Part shown: piece after piece, positions 1 through 7,235 of the stretch
How positions within the stretch are numbered: position 1 is the first letter of the stretch
Layout: every line of letters starts with the position of its first letter
NCBI GenBank assembly: GCA_014379915.1
Contig: JACMKV010000438.1
Span: 1-9,797, forward strand
From: Burkholderiales bacterium
GTDB taxonomy: Bacteria; Pseudomonadota; Gammaproteobacteria; Burkholderiales; JACMKV01
DNA: 9,797 nt
Reading direction: 5' to 3'
Translations under genes and position numbers: made by a program
The notes under the pieces: model-generated
What the model saw: the letters and a program-made list of their open reading frames with translations, nothing else
The model's database searches: none
What the model was told of the DNA's origin: nothing

Positions 1-74
1 GCCTGAGAACAGAACCGCAGGACAAACTTTAAATCCAGCGGAGCAACTGCACAGCTGGTGGATCGTAAGGATAA
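1..74. other. Region downstream of the M23 peptidase, no gene seen
   Basis: This is the short stretch after the stop codon of the leftward peptidase gene. I see no credible start of another gene in it. A weak hairpin (CCAGC at 35-39 pairing with GCTGG at 54-58) is followed on the minus strand by ATTTAAAGTTTG. That could be a poor intrinsic terminator, but the stem is only 5 bp and the loop is long. In relatives, anmK often lies on this side of the peptidase gene, but too little sequence is present to tell. Confidence 0.3.
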
Positions 75-1397
75 TTATTCCAAGGAAGCAACCGTCGTCT
101 CACGCAGCAGCGTGAGACGCTGAAGCAAGGGCCCGGCGATCTGATCGAAGGCCGCTCGTGTGCTTGGTGTAATCGGATGGGCCTCAGGAATTGTCATTCG
201 CAACGGATCGCGCTCCTCGCCGCCGACGCGGAATTCGTAATGCAGATGGGGGCCGGTAGCAAGACCCGTGCTGCCGACATAGCCGATAACCTGCCCTTGC
301 TCGACCTTGGCGCCCGCGCTTACATCTTTCGCAAAACGCGAAAGATGTCCATAAACCGTGGTGTATGAGTTCTCGTGCTCCAACATAATGACGTTGCCGT
401 AGCCGCCTTGGCGACCAGCAAATGCCACCCTCCCGTCGGCAGTCGCGCGGATATTGGTCCCGGCCGGCGCCGCGTAATCGATGCCTTTGTGCGCTCGCCA
501 TGATTGCAACACCGGATGGAAGCGGCCTTTACTGAAACCCGAGCTGATACGCGAAAACTCGAGCGGCGAACGAAGAAAGGATTTGCGCGAGTTCTTTCCT
601 TCAGGGGTGTAGTAACCACCGTTACCGCGTTCATCCTCAAAATAGATCGCGCGGTAGACGTCGTCGCCGTTCAAAAATTCCGCGGCATGTATGCGGCCAA
701 TCTTGACAGGCTCGCCGTGATGGTAAAGAGCTTCATATACAACGGTGAAACGGTCGCCTTTGCGTAAGTCTTTGTGAAAATCCACATCGCCGGAAAAAAT
801 GTCCGCGAGCTGTATTGCGACGCTATCCGGAAGATCGGCGGCGTCCGTCGCTGCGAATAGCGAACTGGCGATCGCGCCCGTTTCAACGAGTAGCCGCGAC
901 TCAAGTTCGAGCGCCAGCCGCTTGGTGGTGAACTCAGCCGCGCCCTTCTCGATTACGACGAGTTCGCTATCACTCTCCACGTATCGCAACGCAAGGAGAT
1001 CACCTTCGATGGTGGTCTTGGCCTGGACGGTCTTACCCGGCTTCAGCTGATAAAGCGACCGCGCTTCCTTGGCGTTGCGCAGATAATTGATCGCCTCCGA
1101 ATCGTGCACGTGCAGGCGAGCGAGCAACCCGGCGACAGTATCGCCCCGTTCAAACCGCTCTTCACGCCAGAATTCTTCGCTGCCCTGGTCGACGACCATT
1201 GTTTCCGGCAAGTTCAGACTCCTGATAACCGTGTGCACCGGCGCCTGATCAACTTGCGTGTTGGGCGCGATCCCGAAAGCTGCGACAACTCCAAAAAGCG
1301 GCACGCCAACTAGTGCGGCGAGCCCGTAATGGCGTACGCTTCTTTGACGAAGTGGTGAAGGTTTATGCGCTAAAATCGCGTTTTTTCGATTGAACAT
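75..1397 (-). CDS. Membrane-anchored M23 family peptidoglycan endopeptidase (MepM/Csd3-like)
   Basis: Predicted zinc metallopeptidase of 440 residues that cuts peptide cross-links in murein in the periplasm. A basic N-terminus precedes one membrane segment at about residues 24-44. A LysM/OapA-like region follows (about 65-145), then a Csd3-like linker domain (about 150-270) and the C-terminal M23 domain (about 283-400). The family zinc ligands are visible as H303 and D307 in HKGID and H386 in GPHLHYE. H351 (VYGHLS) and H384 fit the catalytic histidines. The ATG start at 1397 is the only sensible one ahead of the membrane segment, but no purine-rich Shine-Dalgarno precedes it; the minus strand there carries CCTTCCTACG repeats instead. 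The gene is divergent from tyrS across about 100 bp, a common betaproteobacterial arrangement. Family assignment is secure; the exact bond cleaved is inferred. Confidence 0.93.
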   Translation of the reverse strand: MFNRKNAILAHKPSPLRQRSVRHYGLAALVGVPLFGVVAAFGIAPNTQVDQAPVHTVIRSLNLPETMVVDQGSEEFWREERFERGDTVAGLLARLHVHDSEAINYLRNAKEARSLYQLKPGKTVQAKTTIEGDLLALRYVESDSELVVIEKGAAEFTTKRLALELESRLLVETGAIASSLFAATDAADLPDSVAIQLADIFSGDVDFHKDLRKGDRFTVVYEALYHHGEPVKIGRIHAAEFLNGDDVYRAIYFEDERGNGGYYTPEGKNSRKSFLRSPLEFSRISSGFSKGRFHPVLQSWRAHKGIDYAAPAGTNIRATADGRVAFAGRQGGYGNVIMLEHENSYTTVYGHLSRFAKDVSAGAKVEQGQVIGYVGSTGLATGPHLHYEFRVGGEERDPLRMTIPEAHPITPSTRAAFDQIAGPLLQRLTLLRETTVASLE

Positions 1398-1499
1398 CGT
1401 AGGAAGGGCGTAGGAAGGCGTATAGGAAAAAACTTGAAATCAATATGAGCTTAGCAGACTTTCAGTCCTCGGCAAACCCTAAATACCTGATTCCGCATT
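1398..1499. promoter_or_regulatory. Divergent intergenic region between M23 peptidase and tyrS
   Basis: Promoters for both divergent genes should lie here, but I could not find a convincing -35/-10 pair on either strand. TTGAAA at 1434-1439 resembles a rightward -35 box but has no good -10 at normal spacing. Next to the peptidase start is a short tandem repeat: CGTAGGAAGGG (1398-1408), CGTAGGAAGG (1409-1418) and a decayed CGTATAGG (1419-1426). No T-box-like leader is apparent before tyrS, and the region is too short for one. Confidence 0.4.
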
Positions 1500-2714
1500 A
1501 TGAAACCTGAAAACTCCGACAATCCGGGCCGGCAGATCGACCTTATAAAACGCGGCGCGGACGAGCTTTTGGTCGAGGAAGAATTCAGGCAAAAAATATC
1601 CGCGGGCCATCCTCTGCGCGTCAAAGCCGGTTTCGATCCGACTGCTCCCGATCTGCATCTTGGTCATACCGTATTGTTAAACAAGCTGCGGCAATTCCAG
1701 GAGCATGGCCACAAGGTTTTTTTCCTGATCGGCGATTTCACAGGAATGATCGGTGACCCGTCCGGCAAAAACACTACGCGCCCGCCCTTGTCTGGTGAGC
1801 AGGTTGCGGAAAATGCCAAATCCTACCGGGAACAAGTATTCAAAATCCTCGACACCGAGCGCACCGAAGTCGTTTTCAATTCAAGCTGGATGAATGCGCA
1901 GTCTGCGGCGGATCTGATTCGCCTTGCCGGCACGTACACCGTGGCGCGCATGTTGGAACGCGATGATTTCGGCAAGCGCTATAAAACCAATCAACCGATC
2001 GCGATTCATGAATTCCTTTACCCGCTGATCCAGGGCTACGACTCGGTCGCACTGAAAAGCGATGTCGAACTCGGCGGCACCGATCAGAAATTCAATCTGC
2101 TGATGGGCCGCGAGTTGCAGAAGCATTTTGGACAGCCGCCGCAATGCATATTGACCATGCCGCTGCTGGAAGGCCTGGACGGTGTCAATAAAATGTCCAA
2201 GTCGCTGGGTAACTACGTCGGCATCAGTGAAGCGCCGGAACAGATTTTCGGCAAGCTGATGTCGATCTCGGATGAGCTGATGTGGCGCTATATCGAACTC
2301 TTGTCGTTCGAATCCACGGAAACCATAGACGGGTGGAAATCCGCGGTGGACGACGGACGCAATCCGCGCGACATCAAAGTGCGCTTCGCTCAGGAAATCG
2401 TCGCGCGTTTCCACGACCGCCCCGCCGCCGAAGGAGCTTTGGCCGATTTCGAAGCGCGCTTCAGACAAGGCGCAATTCCGGACGATCTCGCCGAGATTAC
2501 GCTTTCGACCCAGAGCGGCGAGCTGGCCCTGAGCCAGGTATTAAAGCAGACCGGCCTGACAGCGAGCACCTCGGAAGCGATGCGAATGATCGCGCAAGGT
2601 GGCGTGAAAATCGACGGCGAGAAAGTCGATGATCAAGCTCTCAAGCTGGTTTCGGGCCTCAGCGCGGTGGTTCAGGTAGGAAAACGCAAATTTGCCCGAG
2701 TCAGACTAATCTAG
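1500..2714 (+). CDS. tyrS: Tyrosine--tRNA ligase
   Basis: Class I aminoacyl-tRNA synthetase that charges tRNA-Tyr with tyrosine in the cytoplasm. The 404 residues match the longer TyrZ-like bacterial type. The Rossmann catalytic core carries the HIGH-type signature HLGH at 53-56, the GDFTGMIGDPSGK segment at 78-90 and the KMSKS loop at 231-235. A C-terminal S4 RNA-binding domain spans about 343-404. The ATG at 1500 gives the usual N-terminus, although no strong Shine-Dalgarno is visible before it. birA follows 20 bp after the stop, on the same strand, so the two are probably co-transcribed. No damage to the reading frame is seen. Confidence 0.97.
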   Translation: MKPENSDNPGRQIDLIKRGADELLVEEEFRQKISAGHPLRVKAGFDPTAPDLHLGHTVLLNKLRQFQEHGHKVFFLIGDFTGMIGDPSGKNTTRPPLSGEQVAENAKSYREQVFKILDTERTEVVFNSSWMNAQSAADLIRLAGTYTVARMLERDDFGKRYKTNQPIAIHEFLYPLIQGYDSVALKSDVELGGTDQKFNLLMGRELQKHFGQPPQCILTMPLLEGLDGVNKMSKSLGNYVGISEAPEQIFGKLMSISDELMWRYIELLSFESTETIDGWKSAVDDGRNPRDIKVRFAQEIVARFHDRPAAEGALADFEARFRQGAIPDDLAEITLSTQSGELALSQVLKQTGLTASTSEAMRMIAQGGVKIDGEKVDDQALKLVSGLSAVVQVGKRKFARVRLI

Positions 2715-2734
2715 TTACCGAAGGCCGGTGTTCC

Positions 2735-3739
2735 GTGAAGCCGCTGACCTTTGCCGTACTGCGGTTGCTGACCGATGGCGAGTTCCATTCCGGGGAAAAA
2801 CTTGCTTGCCAGCTGGGGGTTTCGGGAGCAAGCATCTGGCAGGCTGTTCAGCCGCTGGATCAAATCGGCGTAACCCTGGATGCGGTGCGGGGGCGAGGTT
2901 ACCGCATTCTGGAAAAGCTCGATTGGCTCGATGCGGCGTACATCCGCCAACAAACAAGACAGGCGTCCTGCGGCATCGATCTTCAGCTCGTCGACAGCAT
3001 CGATTCGACCAACAGCGAATTGCTGCGACGACTGCACGACGGCCGCGCGACGCATGGCAGCGTACTCGCCGCCGAATGGCAAAGCGGCGGCCGTGGACGT
3101 TACGACCGGCGCTGGCGGGCCGCAATTGCGCAAGGGCTGATGTTCTCACTTGCCTGGCGGTTCGATTCGGGCGCCGGCTTTCTCGCCGGCCTGAGCCTGG
3201 CGATCGGTGTTGCGCTGGTGCGCAGCCTTCGCGCCCTTGGTTGTGAGGACGCCGAGTTGAAGTGGCCCAACGACGTGCTTATCCGGAAGCGTAAACTCGC
3301 AGGCATTCTCATTGAACTCTCGGGCGATGCGCTCGGGCCGAGCACGGCGGTCATCGGCGTCGGATTGAACGTCATGCTGCCGGATAAAATCAAGGCGCAA
3401 ATCGGCCAACCGGCTGCCGACCTGGCGGATTGGGCTTTGGCTGACAACCCCGGTCCATCAAGAAATACTTTATTTGCCCACCTGCTCGTTGCATCGGTCG
3501 ACGTACTCGGCGCTTTCGAGAAGCGCGGGTTTCCAGCATTCCGTGAGGAATGGCAGCAATATCACGCTTTTCAAAACCAGGTCGTGCGCCTGGACTTGCC
3601 GGGAGGCGTAGTCGAAACCGGGGTCGCGCTCGGCGTTACCGCCCAAGGCGCTTTGCGTTTGCGGACAGCGTTCGGCGAAAAGCATTTCTACAGCGGAGAA
3701 CTTCGTGCGGCGCCCAACTTCCCCGAGCCTCAGCTTTGA
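2735..3739 (+). CDS. birA: Bifunctional biotin--[acetyl-CoA-carboxylase] ligase / biotin operon repressor
   Basis: Attaches biotin through biotinyl-5'-AMP to biotin-dependent carboxylases. An N-terminal winged-helix domain (about 1-60) suggests it also acts as a biotin-responsive repressor. The catalytic domain spans about 85-270, with DSTN at 90-93 region, GGRGR at 118-122, KWPND at 176-180 and RKLAG at 186-190, whose lysine K187 aligns with the catalytic lysine of E. coli BirA. A C-terminal SH3-like domain occupies about 278-325. The start is GTG at 2735, about 10 bases after a weak GAAGG. Length (334 residues) is normal. An oddity is that the substrate loop reads GRGRYDRRW where GRGRRGRxW is common. 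It lies between tyrS and coaX, and birA-coaX adjacency is frequent in proteobacteria. Confidence 0.95.
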   Translation: MKPLTFAVLRLLTDGEFHSGEKLACQLGVSGASIWQAVQPLDQIGVTLDAVRGRGYRILEKLDWLDAAYIRQQTRQASCGIDLQLVDSIDSTNSELLRRLHDGRATHGSVLAAEWQSGGRGRYDRRWRAAIAQGLMFSLAWRFDSGAGFLAGLSLAIGVALVRSLRALGCEDAELKWPNDVLIRKRKLAGILIELSGDALGPSTAVIGVGLNVMLPDKIKAQIGQPAADLADWALADNPGPSRNTLFAHLLVASVDVLGAFEKRGFPAFREEWQQYHAFQNQVVRLDLPGGVVETGVALGVTAQGALRLRTAFGEKHFYSGELRAAPNFPEPQL

Positions 3740-3769
3740 ACCTTATTGCGGCGACCGCTCTCCCATCAA

Positions 3770-4498
3770 ATGATACTTGCGATCGACGCCGGCAACAGTC
3801 GCATAAAATGGGGTCTGCACGACAACACTGATTGGATTGCGAGCGGCCGCGGCATCGATATAGCCGAATTGACGGTAGCCTGGGCCGCCTTGCCCGAGCC
3901 CGAACGGATCATCATCGTGAATGTCGCCGGCGAATGTATACAAGCAGGATTGCTTGATGCGGTCGCTCGCTGGCATGTTGCGCCAACATGGGTGAATTCG
4001 AGTATCTCCGCGTGCGGTGTACGCAATTCTTATGAGAATCCCGGTCAACTCGGAGCTGACCGCTGGGCCGCTTTGATCGGAGCACGACATCGGCATCGCG
4101 ACGCCTGCCTGGTAGTCAACGCCGGAACGGCGCTGACCATTGATATGCTATCGGCCGACGGCGTTTTCCTCGGCGGCATTATCGTGCCCGGCTATACCTC
4201 GATGCGGCAGGCGTTGGCGACAAATACCGCGGCGCTGGCCTTGCAACCTGGCGAATTCACCCGCTTTCCACTGAACACGGGGGACGCAATCGCCAGCGGC
4301 GCAGTTCAAGCCATGGCCGGCGCGGTACAACGGATGGCGGAGGAAGCATCGGTCGTCTGGGCAAGAAAGCCGGTATGCATACTCAGCGGCGGCGATGCAG
4401 CGACTTTGCGGCCGCACCTTAACCTGAAGCTGAAGCTCGTGGATAATCTCGTGCTCGAGGGTTTGTTGGTCCTGGCCCGCACACCGGTATCGCTATGA
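3770..4498 (+). CDS. coaX: Type III pantothenate kinase
   Basis: Phosphorylates pantothenate, the first step of coenzyme A synthesis, in the cytoplasm. It belongs to the ASKHA-fold type III enzymes, which depend on a monovalent cation and resist CoA feedback. Visible motifs, counted from the ATG, are DAGNSRIKWG (6-15, phosphate loop), GADRW (95-99), NAGTALTID (117-125) and GGIIVPGY (135-142). I chose ATG at 3770 because it puts the MILAIDAGN start where the family begins. A TTG at 3746 would add eight unconserved residues; an in-frame stop (the birA stop) lies just before it. The product is 242 residues, of normal length. Its TGA overlaps the ATG of the next ORF (ATGA), indicating translational coupling. 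Confidence 0.94.
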   Translation: MILAIDAGNSRIKWGLHDNTDWIASGRGIDIAELTVAWAALPEPERIIIVNVAGECIQAGLLDAVARWHVAPTWVNSSISACGVRNSYENPGQLGADRWAALIGARHRHRDACLVVNAGTALTIDMLSADGVFLGGIIVPGYTSMRQALATNTAALALQPGEFTRFPLNTGDAIASGAVQAMAGAVQRMAEEASVVWARKPVCILSGGDAATLRPHLNLKLKLVDNLVLEGLLVLARTPVSL

Positions 4499-4749
4499 AA
4501 TGGATTTTTCTTTTGCTGGTCGCTGCCAACGTCGTATTCGCGCTTTCCGCTCAACTCAAAGGCGGCGGCGAATTGCAGTATTCCCGGCTCGAACTGAACC
4601 CTGACAAAATTCAACTGGTCCTGCCCGAAAAAAGGAGCGCGGCACGGAAAATAACGCCGCTCCGGGCCAAGACTTCACGCGCTGGCGGGCTCAGGCTGGA
4701 AACAATTTGCCCGGGTTCAAAATATTGTTCGGATCGAAAGTCCGTTTGA
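4495..4749 (+). CDS. Short membrane-anchored protein, probably a truncated SPOR-type gene
   Basis: ORF of 84 codons starting inside the coaX stop (ATGA). Residues 1-19 form a signal anchor or membrane segment beginning MKWIFLLLVAANVVF. The following RLELNPDKIQLV stretch resembles the N-terminus of the small SPOR-domain protein that often follows coaX in betaproteobacteria. The SPOR domain itself (about 70 residues) is absent. From about codon 66 the frame is antisense to the end of the FAD oxidase gene, and that tail (GGLRLETICPGSKYCSDRKSV) looks random. The best reading is a 3'-truncated remnant that may still make a short membrane peptide. A genuine short protein cannot be excluded. Confidence 0.55.
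   Translation: MKWIFLLLVAANVVFALSAQLKGGGELQYSRLELNPDKIQLVLPEKRSAARKITPLRAKTSRAGGLRLETICPGSKYCSDRKSV
4628..4663 (-). terminator. Leftward intrinsic terminator after the FAD oxidase gene
   Basis: Read on the minus strand, GGAGCGGC (4663-4656) can pair with GCC-GC-GCTCC across an AT-rich loop: a GGAGC/GCTCC stem, a two-base bulge, then GGC/GCC. Six T residues follow directly (4633-4628). The hairpin starts 27 bases beyond the oxidase stop codon, as expected for its terminator. The structure lies inside the short rightward ORF. The plus strand has no T-run after the stem, so it should not stop rightward transcription. Confidence 0.6.
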
Positions 4750-6061
4750 TGGCTTTCATCAAGCTCAAGGTCGCGGGATTGATTTCCCTGGCGATAAAAG
4801 CGCGCTTTTCGCTGCCGACGCCGTGCTCGCCAGATAATGTTCCGTTCAGCGCCAGGACGAGATCGAACACCTGATCGAGACACGCCTCGGCCTGGCGCAT
4901 CTGCTCGACGTTGTGCGGGTCGACGAGCAGATTGACATGAATGTTGCCGTTGCCGGCGTGGCCGAAGTTAACGTTGGCGACCCCATGGCGCTCGCTGAGC
5001 GCGGCCAGCCCTTCCAGCAAGTCGGCAAGCCGCGATACCGGGACGACGATATCTTCATTGATTTTTTTCGGCGCGATGTCGCGCAATAGCGGCGACAAGG
5101 CTTTGCGTGCCGCCCATAGCGCGGCGGCGTCGGCGACAGCTTTGGCGTGCAGCAAGCCGCTGTTGCCGCACGCTGCGATCATCGCTTCGCTGTCCGCGGC
5201 GATCGAATGCGCGGAGCCGTCCACTTCTATCATCAACATTGCGCGCGCATCGGCCGGCAGCATGTCGGGGTAGCGGCCGCGTAGCAACACCAGCGCGCCG
5301 GTGTCGAGAAATTCCAGCGCGCTCGGCCATATGGGCTGCGCCATGATCGCCGAAACCGCTTTGGCGCAACTCGTGACGTCGCGATAAAAAGCGGTGACAC
5401 CGCCGACCGCGGCAGGAAGCGGAACCAGCTTCAGTGTCGCCTCGACGATAACCGCCAATGTTCCTTCGGAACCGATGAGCAGCCGCGTCAAGTCATAGCC
5501 GACCACGCCCTTGGACGTGTAGCAACCGGTCTCGAGCAGCGCGCCATTGGCTGTCACGGCTTTCATGCCGAGCACATTGTCGCGTGTCGTTCCGTATTTG
5601 ATTGCGTGCGGACCGCCGGCTGAAGTCGCGAGATTGCCGCCGATGCTCGAGTACGCAGCACTGGAGGGATCGGGCGGCCAGAACAGACCGTATGGGCGCG
5701 CGGCGCGCTGCACTTCTTCGTTCAGCACTCCAGGTTGCGCGACGATCACGCGGTTGGGTGCATCGATCGCGATCATCTTGCGCATACGTTCGAGAGACAG
5801 GACCAGCCCCCCCTGCTCCGGCAAGCTTCCACCCGCCGTTCCGGTACCGCGGCCGCGCGCAGTTACCGCGATGCTATGCTTGTTGCATAGCCCCAGCAGG
5901 CGCTGCACCTCTTCGCTGTCGAGCGGGAAAGCGACCGCATCCGGCGGAAAGATTTTGCGCGTGTTGTCATACGAATAGGCGTAGCAATCCACCGGATCGG
6001 TATAAAAACGTTCCGCAGGCAAAATCGCGGTGAATTCGGAGCAGATTTTGGCCGGCAACAT
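4691..6061 (-). CDS. FAD-binding oxidase, GlcD / D-lactate dehydrogenase type
   Basis: Flavoprotein of 456 residues in the VAO/PCMH superfamily with an FAD-oxidase C-terminal domain, predicted to oxidise a D-2-hydroxy acid such as glycolate, D-lactate or D-2-hydroxyglutarate. The FAD domain spans about 36-215, with the pyrophosphate loop RGRGTGTAGG at 69-78, GGNLATSAGG at 141-150 and GSEGTL at 198-203. The C-terminal substrate domain has the metal-site motif GHAGNGNIH at 367-375 and SGEHGVG at 410-416, and the protein ends in NPGKLFP. ATG at 6061 gives the usual start, but no clear Shine-Dalgarno precedes it. No GlcE or GlcF partner is adjacent, so a stand-alone dehydrogenase is more likely than glycolate oxidase. 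Substrate cannot be decided here. An intrinsic terminator follows. Confidence 0.9.
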   Translation of the reverse strand: MLPAKICSEFTAILPAERFYTDPVDCYAYSYDNTRKIFPPDAVAFPLDSEEVQRLLGLCNKHSIAVTARGRGTGTAGGSLPEQGGLVLSLERMRKMIAIDAPNRVIVAQPGVLNEEVQRAARPYGLFWPPDPSSAAYSSIGGNLATSAGGPHAIKYGTTRDNVLGMKAVTANGALLETGCYTSKGVVGYDLTRLLIGSEGTLAVIVEATLKLVPLPAAVGGVTAFYRDVTSCAKAVSAIMAQPIWPSALEFLDTGALVLLRGRYPDMLPADARAMLMIEVDGSAHSIAADSEAMIAACGNSGLLHAKAVADAAALWAARKALSPLLRDIAPKKINEDIVVPVSRLADLLEGLAALSERHGVANVNFGHAGNGNIHVNLLVDPHNVEQMRQAEACLDQVFDLVLALNGTLSGEHGVGSEKRAFIAREINPATLSLMKAIKRTFDPNNILNPGKLFPA

Positions 6062-6209
6062 CGGCTAGCTTTCGGAAAGCAGCCGAACTTCGGGAAGCAG
6101 CCGGAACCCGGGATGCAGTGTGAATTGCGCGGTCAGGGCGATCGGCATACCATAGCGGCCAGCGCCTTCGCCGAAGAGCAACGTTACGATCACGAGCAAG
6201 GAGAGCGCA
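6062..6209. promoter_or_regulatory. Divergent spacer between the FAD oxidase and the DUF3096-like gene
   Basis: This is a promoter-bearing spacer for genes leaving in both directions. Next to the oxidase start lie GCTTTC-G-GAAAGC (6068-6080), a perfect 6-bp inverted repeat, and CTTC-GG-GAAG (6088-6097). They fall in an imperfect direct repeat of 18/19 bases (6071-6088 and 6089-6107). A weak sigma70-like pair for the rightward gene is TTGCGC (6125-6130) and TACCAT (6148-6153) with a 17-base spacer, only 3/6 and 4/6 consensus matches. The hairpins could be an operator or a leader structure; this is not established. Confidence 0.35.
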
Positions 6210-6344
6210 ATGGATCTGATGGTTTCCCTGCAACCCATCGCAGCACTGATCGCAGGCATCCTGATTCTCGTCATACCCCGCCTGTTGAACTATATCGTCG
6301 CGCTATATCTGATTGTCATCGGCGTGATCGGCCTCATCCGCTAA
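6210..6344 (+). CDS. DUF3096-like small membrane protein
   Basis: A 44-codon gene. A strong Shine-Dalgarno AAGGAGAG (6199-6206 region) lies just ahead of the ATG, and the frame ends in TAA. The peptide is almost entirely hydrophobic: LQPIAALIAGILILVIPRLL, then NYIVALYLIVIGVIGLIR. This is two short membrane helices joined at a proline-arginine turn, and the pattern matches DUF3096 proteins, which are about this size and have no known function. The closely following lipoprotein gene on the same strand suggests a two-gene unit for the cell envelope, perhaps stress related; that role is inference. Confidence 0.8.
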   Translation: MDLMVSLQPIAALIAGILILVIPRLLNYIVALYLIVIGVIGLIR

Positions 6345-6429
6345 TCCGCGACATTATTTCCAAGCGGTGAACGGGATGCCGCCGAACGAACATGCTTTAT
6401 CCCGCTTCATGTTACCAAGGAGATTGGCC

Positions 6430-6651
6430 ATGAAATCCAAAAGCATCATTGCAAGCGTTGCCGTGGGACTGTTCGTTATTGGCATCAGCGCCTGCGATCG
6501 CGATGGACCGGCTGAGCGCGCCGGAGCCAAGATCGACAACGCTGCGGATAAATCCGCGAACAAAATGGAAAATGCTGCGGATAAAATGGGCGACAAAATG
6601 GAAAAAGCCGGCGACAAAGTGCAAGGCGCGGCACGCGACGCCAAGAACTGA
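6430..6651 (+). CDS. Small lipoprotein with LEA-like amphipathic repeats
   Basis: A 73-residue protein. The start at 6430 is chosen because AAGGAGA at 6417-6423 sits 6 bases upstream; an in-frame ATG at 6367 lacks such a site and would bury the signal peptide. The N-terminus is a lipoprotein signal (K2, K4, a hydrophobic core, then GISAC) with C22 as the predicted lipidated cysteine. The mature part is a charged, alanine-rich helix with repeats of about 7-11 residues (AADKSANKMEN, AADKMGDKMEK, AGDKVQGAARD), like LEA-type or YtxH/CsbD-neighbour stress proteins. It probably sits on the inner face of the outer membrane or in the periplasm. It is convergent with rfaE2, with 7 bases between stops and no visible terminator. 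Confidence 0.75.
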   Translation: MKSKSIIASVAVGLFVIGISACDRDGPAERAGAKIDNAADKSANKMENAADKMGDKMEKAGDKVQGAARDAKN

Positions 6652-6658
6652 GCCATTT

Positions 6659-7177
6659 CTACTGGGGATTTTGACCGGCGCGGATTTTCGCAAGCGTCGC
6701 GGTAGTTGAACGCTGATAACGCACCGGAATACTTCGCACTGCGCCGCCCCATTCCATCACTTCCCTCGCGCCGACAATCGCGTCGACGTGCCAATCACCG
6801 CCCTTGACGAGCACGTCCGGCCTGATCTCGTGAATCAGCCGCAGCGGCGTATCGTCATCGAAACCGATGACAGCGTCGACGCTGGCCAGCGCAGCAAGCA
6901 CCGCCATCCGGTCCTGTAAACCATTCACCGGCCGCTCCGGCCCTTTGTTCAAACGCGCGACCGAAGTGTCGGAATTGACGGCAACGATCAGGCCGCCGCC
7001 GAGCGCACGCGCTTCCGCCAGATAGGTAACGTGGCCGCGATGCAAAATATCGAAACATCCGTTAGTGAACACCAGCGGTCTGGCAGTCTTTGCCAGGAAT
7101 TCCGCGATCGATGCTCGCTGCAGAATCTTTTGTTCGAATGCGGGTATCGTCTGTTCGAATGCGGGCCAATCCGGCAT
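6659..7177 (-). CDS. rfaE2: D-glycero-beta-D-manno-heptose 1-phosphate adenylyltransferase (stand-alone HldE C-terminal domain)
   Basis: Transfers AMP from ATP to heptose-1-phosphate, giving ADP-heptose for the lipopolysaccharide inner core. The 172-residue protein has the nucleotidyltransferase motif FTNGCFDILHRGH (37-49, HxGH at 46-49), DRMAVL, KGGDW (125-129) and the C-terminal RSTT-ATLAKI signature (156-166). No kinase domain is fused, so a separate HldA/RfaE1 kinase is expected elsewhere. I take ATG at 7177; GTG at 7180 is equally possible, and TTG at 7198 would extend into the inverted-repeat element. Near the start PAFEQTI is repeated as PAFEQKI through an in-frame 21-bp duplication. 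Its upstream region consists of the repeat element, so promoter and ribosome binding site are uncertain. Confidence 0.93.
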   Translation of the reverse strand: MPDWPAFEQTIPAFEQKILQRASIAEFLAKTARPLVFTNGCFDILHRGHVTYLAEARALGGGLIVAVNSDTSVARLNKGPERPVNGLQDRMAVLAALASVDAVIGFDDDTPLRLIHEIRPDVLVKGGDWHVDAIVGAREVMEWGGAVRSIPVRYQRSTTATLAKIRAGQNPQ

Positions 7178-7180
7178 CAC

Positions 7181-7235
7181 GCTAGTGCCCTGTCCCAAAT
7201 AGCTTCATGAAATGAAACCGGATCATTTGCGCCCC
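7181..7235 (+). repeat. Left inverted-repeat arm of the element
   Basis: Begins GCTAGTGCCCTGTCCC, contains ATGAAACCGG at 7212-7221 and ends at the GCCCC that opens the first tandem unit. It matches the right arm best in the outer 16 and inner 10 bases; the middle 15 bases are diverged but of equal length. Confidence 0.8.

Noticed and set aside
6065..6274. Leftward 69-codon frame upstream of the FAD oxidase
   Set aside because: It is antisense to the DUF3096-like gene, which has a strong Shine-Dalgarno and a coherent membrane profile; the leftward frame has neither.
6389..6413. AACATG/CATGTT inverted repeat ahead of the lipoprotein gene as an operator
   Set aside because: The stem is only 6 bp with a 13-base loop and no further support; it could easily arise by chance.
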